Position numbers and translations under genes: made by a program | The notes under the pieces: generated by a model | Database searches by the model: none | What the model saw: only the letters and a program-made list of their open reading frames with translations | Told to the model about the DNA's origin: nothing | Shown: positions 62,429-64,000 of the stretch, piece after piece | Layout of the letters: each line of letters opens with the position of its first letter | Position numbering within the stretch: position 1 is the stretch's first letter | Assembly: GCA_963770505.1 (NCBI GenBank) | Contig: CAVYPR010000001.1 | Span: 992,001 to 1,056,000 of the forward strand | Origin: CAVYPR01 sp963770505 | Lineage (GTDB): Bacteria; Actinomycetota; Acidimicrobiia; Acidimicrobiales; RAAP-2 | DNA length: 64,000 bases | Direction of reading: 5' to 3'

Positions 62429-63597
62429 GCACTGTCAGCATCCAACGTTCGACGCTCGATATCGTCAAGCGCGCCGCTGACATCGGATCCGAGATCGCCG
62501 CGCCTGCGGCCGATGAGGTCGATCGAGCTGCTCGTTTTCCGAGCGAGACGATCGATGCCCTTCGCTCGGAGGGGATGCTTTCGAGTCTCGTCCCGGCGCG
62601 CCTAGGTGGTCATGAAGCCAGCCTCTCCGAGGTGGCTGCAGCCACTGCTGCCCTGGCACGGCATTGCGCGTCAACGGCGATGGTCTATGCCATGCACAAC
62701 CTTCAGGTCGCGTGCCTCGTGCGCCATGGTCGTTCGGACCACATAGAGACCTACCTCGGCGACCTCGTACGCCATCAGTACCTCTTGGCGTCAGCGACGA
62801 CCGAAATTGGCACGGGAGGGGACACCCGCTCCAGCATCTGCGCCGTCGAGGTTGAAGACGGGCACTACCGGTTGGAGAAGCAGGCGCCGGTGATCTCGTA
62901 TGGGAAGCACGCTGACGGGATCCTTGTGACCACGCGTCGAGCAAGCGACAGTCCACCCAGCGACCAGGTCCTAGTGCTTTGTACTGCCCCCAACTTCAAT
63001 TTGCGCCAGATCAGCGGCTGGGACTCCATGGGCTTGCGCGGCACTTGCAGCGATGGATTCGCGCTGGTCGCCGAGGGCAGCGCAGCCGATGTGCTCTCTG
63101 CTCCGTTCGGCGACATCGCCGCGCAGACGATGCTGCCGGTGTCGCACATCTTGTGGAGCCACGTGTGGCTCGGCATTGCCACCGAGGCCCTCGACCGAGC
63201 GCGACGCAGCGTCCAAGCCGAGGCACGCAAGACGCCCGGCACCACGCCTCCTGCCGCGCTCCGTTTGGCTGAGTTGTCCGCCTTGTATGACCAGATGAGC
63301 GCCTTGGTACATGGAGCAGCCCAGACCTTCGACCGCATCGCAGAGGACGAGGATTCGCTCTCCCGCTTGAGCTTCACCGTCAGCATGAACTCACTTAAGG
63401 TGAACGCTTCCAATCTGGTCGTTGAGGTAGTCAGCGGCGCGCTTGGCATTTGCGGCATTGCTGGGTACCGTCTGGATTCGCCCTACAGCATGAGCCGGCT
63501 CCTGCGCGACGCCTATGGCGCCTCCTTGATGGTCAACAACGATCGCATCCTCTCCAACAACGCTCAGCTCCTGCTGCTGAATCGTGGGCTTCAATGA
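62425..63597 (+). CDS. Acyl-CoA dehydrogenase-fold flavoprotein
   Basis: 390 residues. N-terminal helices (SEGMLSSLVPARLGGHEASL), the flavin-binding beta region (LLASATTEIGTGGDTRSS and GWDSMGLRGTCSDGFAL) and the C-terminal four-helix bundle ending in YRLDSPYSMSRLLRDAYGAS are the ACAD fold. The C-terminal segment diverges from classical fatty acyl-CoA dehydrogenases. It is coupled to the carrier protein upstream (GTGA) and to the ligase downstream (ATGA). By analogy with carrier-bound prolyl oxidases such as PltE/RedW, it may oxidise an aminoacyl-S-carrier protein; this is inference. Confidence 0.85.
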   Translation: MSTVSIQRSTLDIVKRAADIGSEIAAPAADEVDRAARFPSETIDALRSEGMLSSLVPARLGGHEASLSEVAAATAALARHCASTAMVYAMHNLQVACLVRHGRSDHIETYLGDLVRHQYLLASATTEIGTGGDTRSSICAVEVEDGHYRLEKQAPVISYGKHADGILVTTRRASDSPPSDQVLVLCTAPNFNLRQISGWDSMGLRGTCSDGFALVAEGSAADVLSAPFGDIAAQTMLPVSHILWSHVWLGIATEALDRARRSVQAEARKTPGTTPPAALRLAELSALYDQMSALVHGAAQTFDRIAEDEDSLSRLSFTVSMNSLKVNASNLVVEVVSGALGICGIAGYRLDSPYSMSRLLRDAYGASLMVNNDRILSNNAQLLLLNRGLQ

Positions 63598-64000
63598 CCT
63601 TACCCAGCACTCTTCCCTCCGAGACGCCGCAGAGCCCCTACGACGAATTTCGGTCTGCTCTCTTGTCCAGCGGTCTTCTCTACGTGACGGGCTCCGAAGG
63701 CGTCTACGGCTACTCCTCGACCTACCAACGCATCGTGGACGCTCTCAATCGACGTATCCACGATCTCGGATCTGGAAAGTTCGACGTTCTGCGCTTCCCG
63801 CCGGTCTTGGCGCGATCGACCTTCGACCAAACGGGCTATCTTCAAGCGTTTCCAGACCTCATGGGTTCAGTACACGTGTTCCGCGGCGGCGACCGGGACC
63901 ATCTCGAGCTCTCCCGGAGATACGAGGACGGCGACAACTGGCAAGATCTCCTGCAGCCATCGGATGTTGTCTTGAGCTCCGCCGCCTGCCATTCGGTCTA
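63594..64000 (+). CDS. Amino acid:[carrier protein] ligase, class II aaRS-like, N-terminal part
   Basis: The first 135 codons, cut by the window end. Opening SPYDEFRSALLSSGLLYVTG and GVYGYSSTYQRIVDALNRRI, then VLRFPPVLARSTFDQTGYLQ and FPDLMGSVHVFRGG, match the atypical SerRS-like ligases (Bll0957 type) that activate an amino acid and load it on a carrier protein rather than tRNA. The final SSAACHSV corresponds to the first zinc-binding Cys region. ATG 63594 overlaps the upstream stop (ATGA). The tRNA-binding coiled coil of true SerRS is absent from the N-terminus, as expected for this family. The amino acid (usually Gly or Ala) is not determinable here. Confidence 0.85.
   Translation, partial: MTLPSTLPSETPQSPYDEFRSALLSSGLLYVTGSEGVYGYSSTYQRIVDALNRRIHDLGSGKFDVLRFPPVLARSTFDQTGYLQAFPDLMGSVHVFRGGDRDHLELSRRYEDGDNWQDLLQPSDVVLSSAACHSV

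Overview
The window is high-GC DNA from an actinobacterium, most likely of class Acidimicrobiia. The support is very high G+C, frequent GTG starts, many 4-bp GTGA/ATGA gene overlaps, the pdtaR-polA-rpsA gene order seen in other actinobacteria, and secreted proteins with 'GSDGGVFAFG..GSLPG' repeats joined to IPT/TIG domains. The class assignment is inference and rests on no single diagnostic gene.

1-9.3 kb: a minus-strand cell-envelope glycan group (start of a flippase, a UDP-galactopyranose-mutase-like flavoenzyme, two multi-pass GT-C glycosyltransferases), then a plus-strand oligopeptide/dipeptide ABC importer (two permeases, two ATPases, no binding protein). 9.3-16 kb: rpsA, polA, an ANTAR response regulator, a small coiled-coil protein, menC and tRNA-Leu(CAA). 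Genes between about 6.3 and 14.5 kb carry a cluster of single-base frameshifts, best read as sequencing or assembly errors because essential genes are hit repeatedly.

16.3-20.4 kb: three minus-strand secreted or anchored proteins. Two carry a WxL-like C-terminal domain, one of them followed by IPT/TIG repeats; the third is a DUF916-type anchor with a C-terminal membrane helix. A third WxL-like paralogue lies at 51 kb. Together they look like an actinobacterial version of the Firmicutes WxL surface system. 20.5-43.5 kb is mostly core genome: a secreted hydrolase, a nitrilase-family amidase, fabD-fabG-acpP-fabF (with an unusual FabD tail), trpC-trpF-trpB-trpA, a two-component system, membrane proteins, an ABC exporter, an SRAP protein, a haem-oxygenase-fold protein and a nitronate monooxygenase.

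43.6-52.2 kb is accessory, scarred DNA. It holds two degenerate copies of a recombinase-like tail, a broken duplicate of a redoxin gene, an IS3 orfA remnant abutting a 5'-truncated IPT/repeat protein, a coupled three-gene secreted-protein operon, and a duplicated 57-residue small gene flanking the third WxL-like gene. It ends at tRNA-Val(CAC).

53.6-64 kb has lower GC and combines glycan genes (CelD/FemAB-like GNAT, methyltransferase, PhyH-like oxygenase, flippase, a GT4-methyltransferase fusion) with a carrier-protein module: a stand-alone carrier protein, an acyl-CoA-dehydrogenase-fold protein and, cut by the window end, an aminoacyl-tRNA-synthetase-like amino acid:[carrier protein] ligase. 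This module, which may make a carrier-bound modified amino acid next to a surface-glycan cluster, is the most interesting system here.
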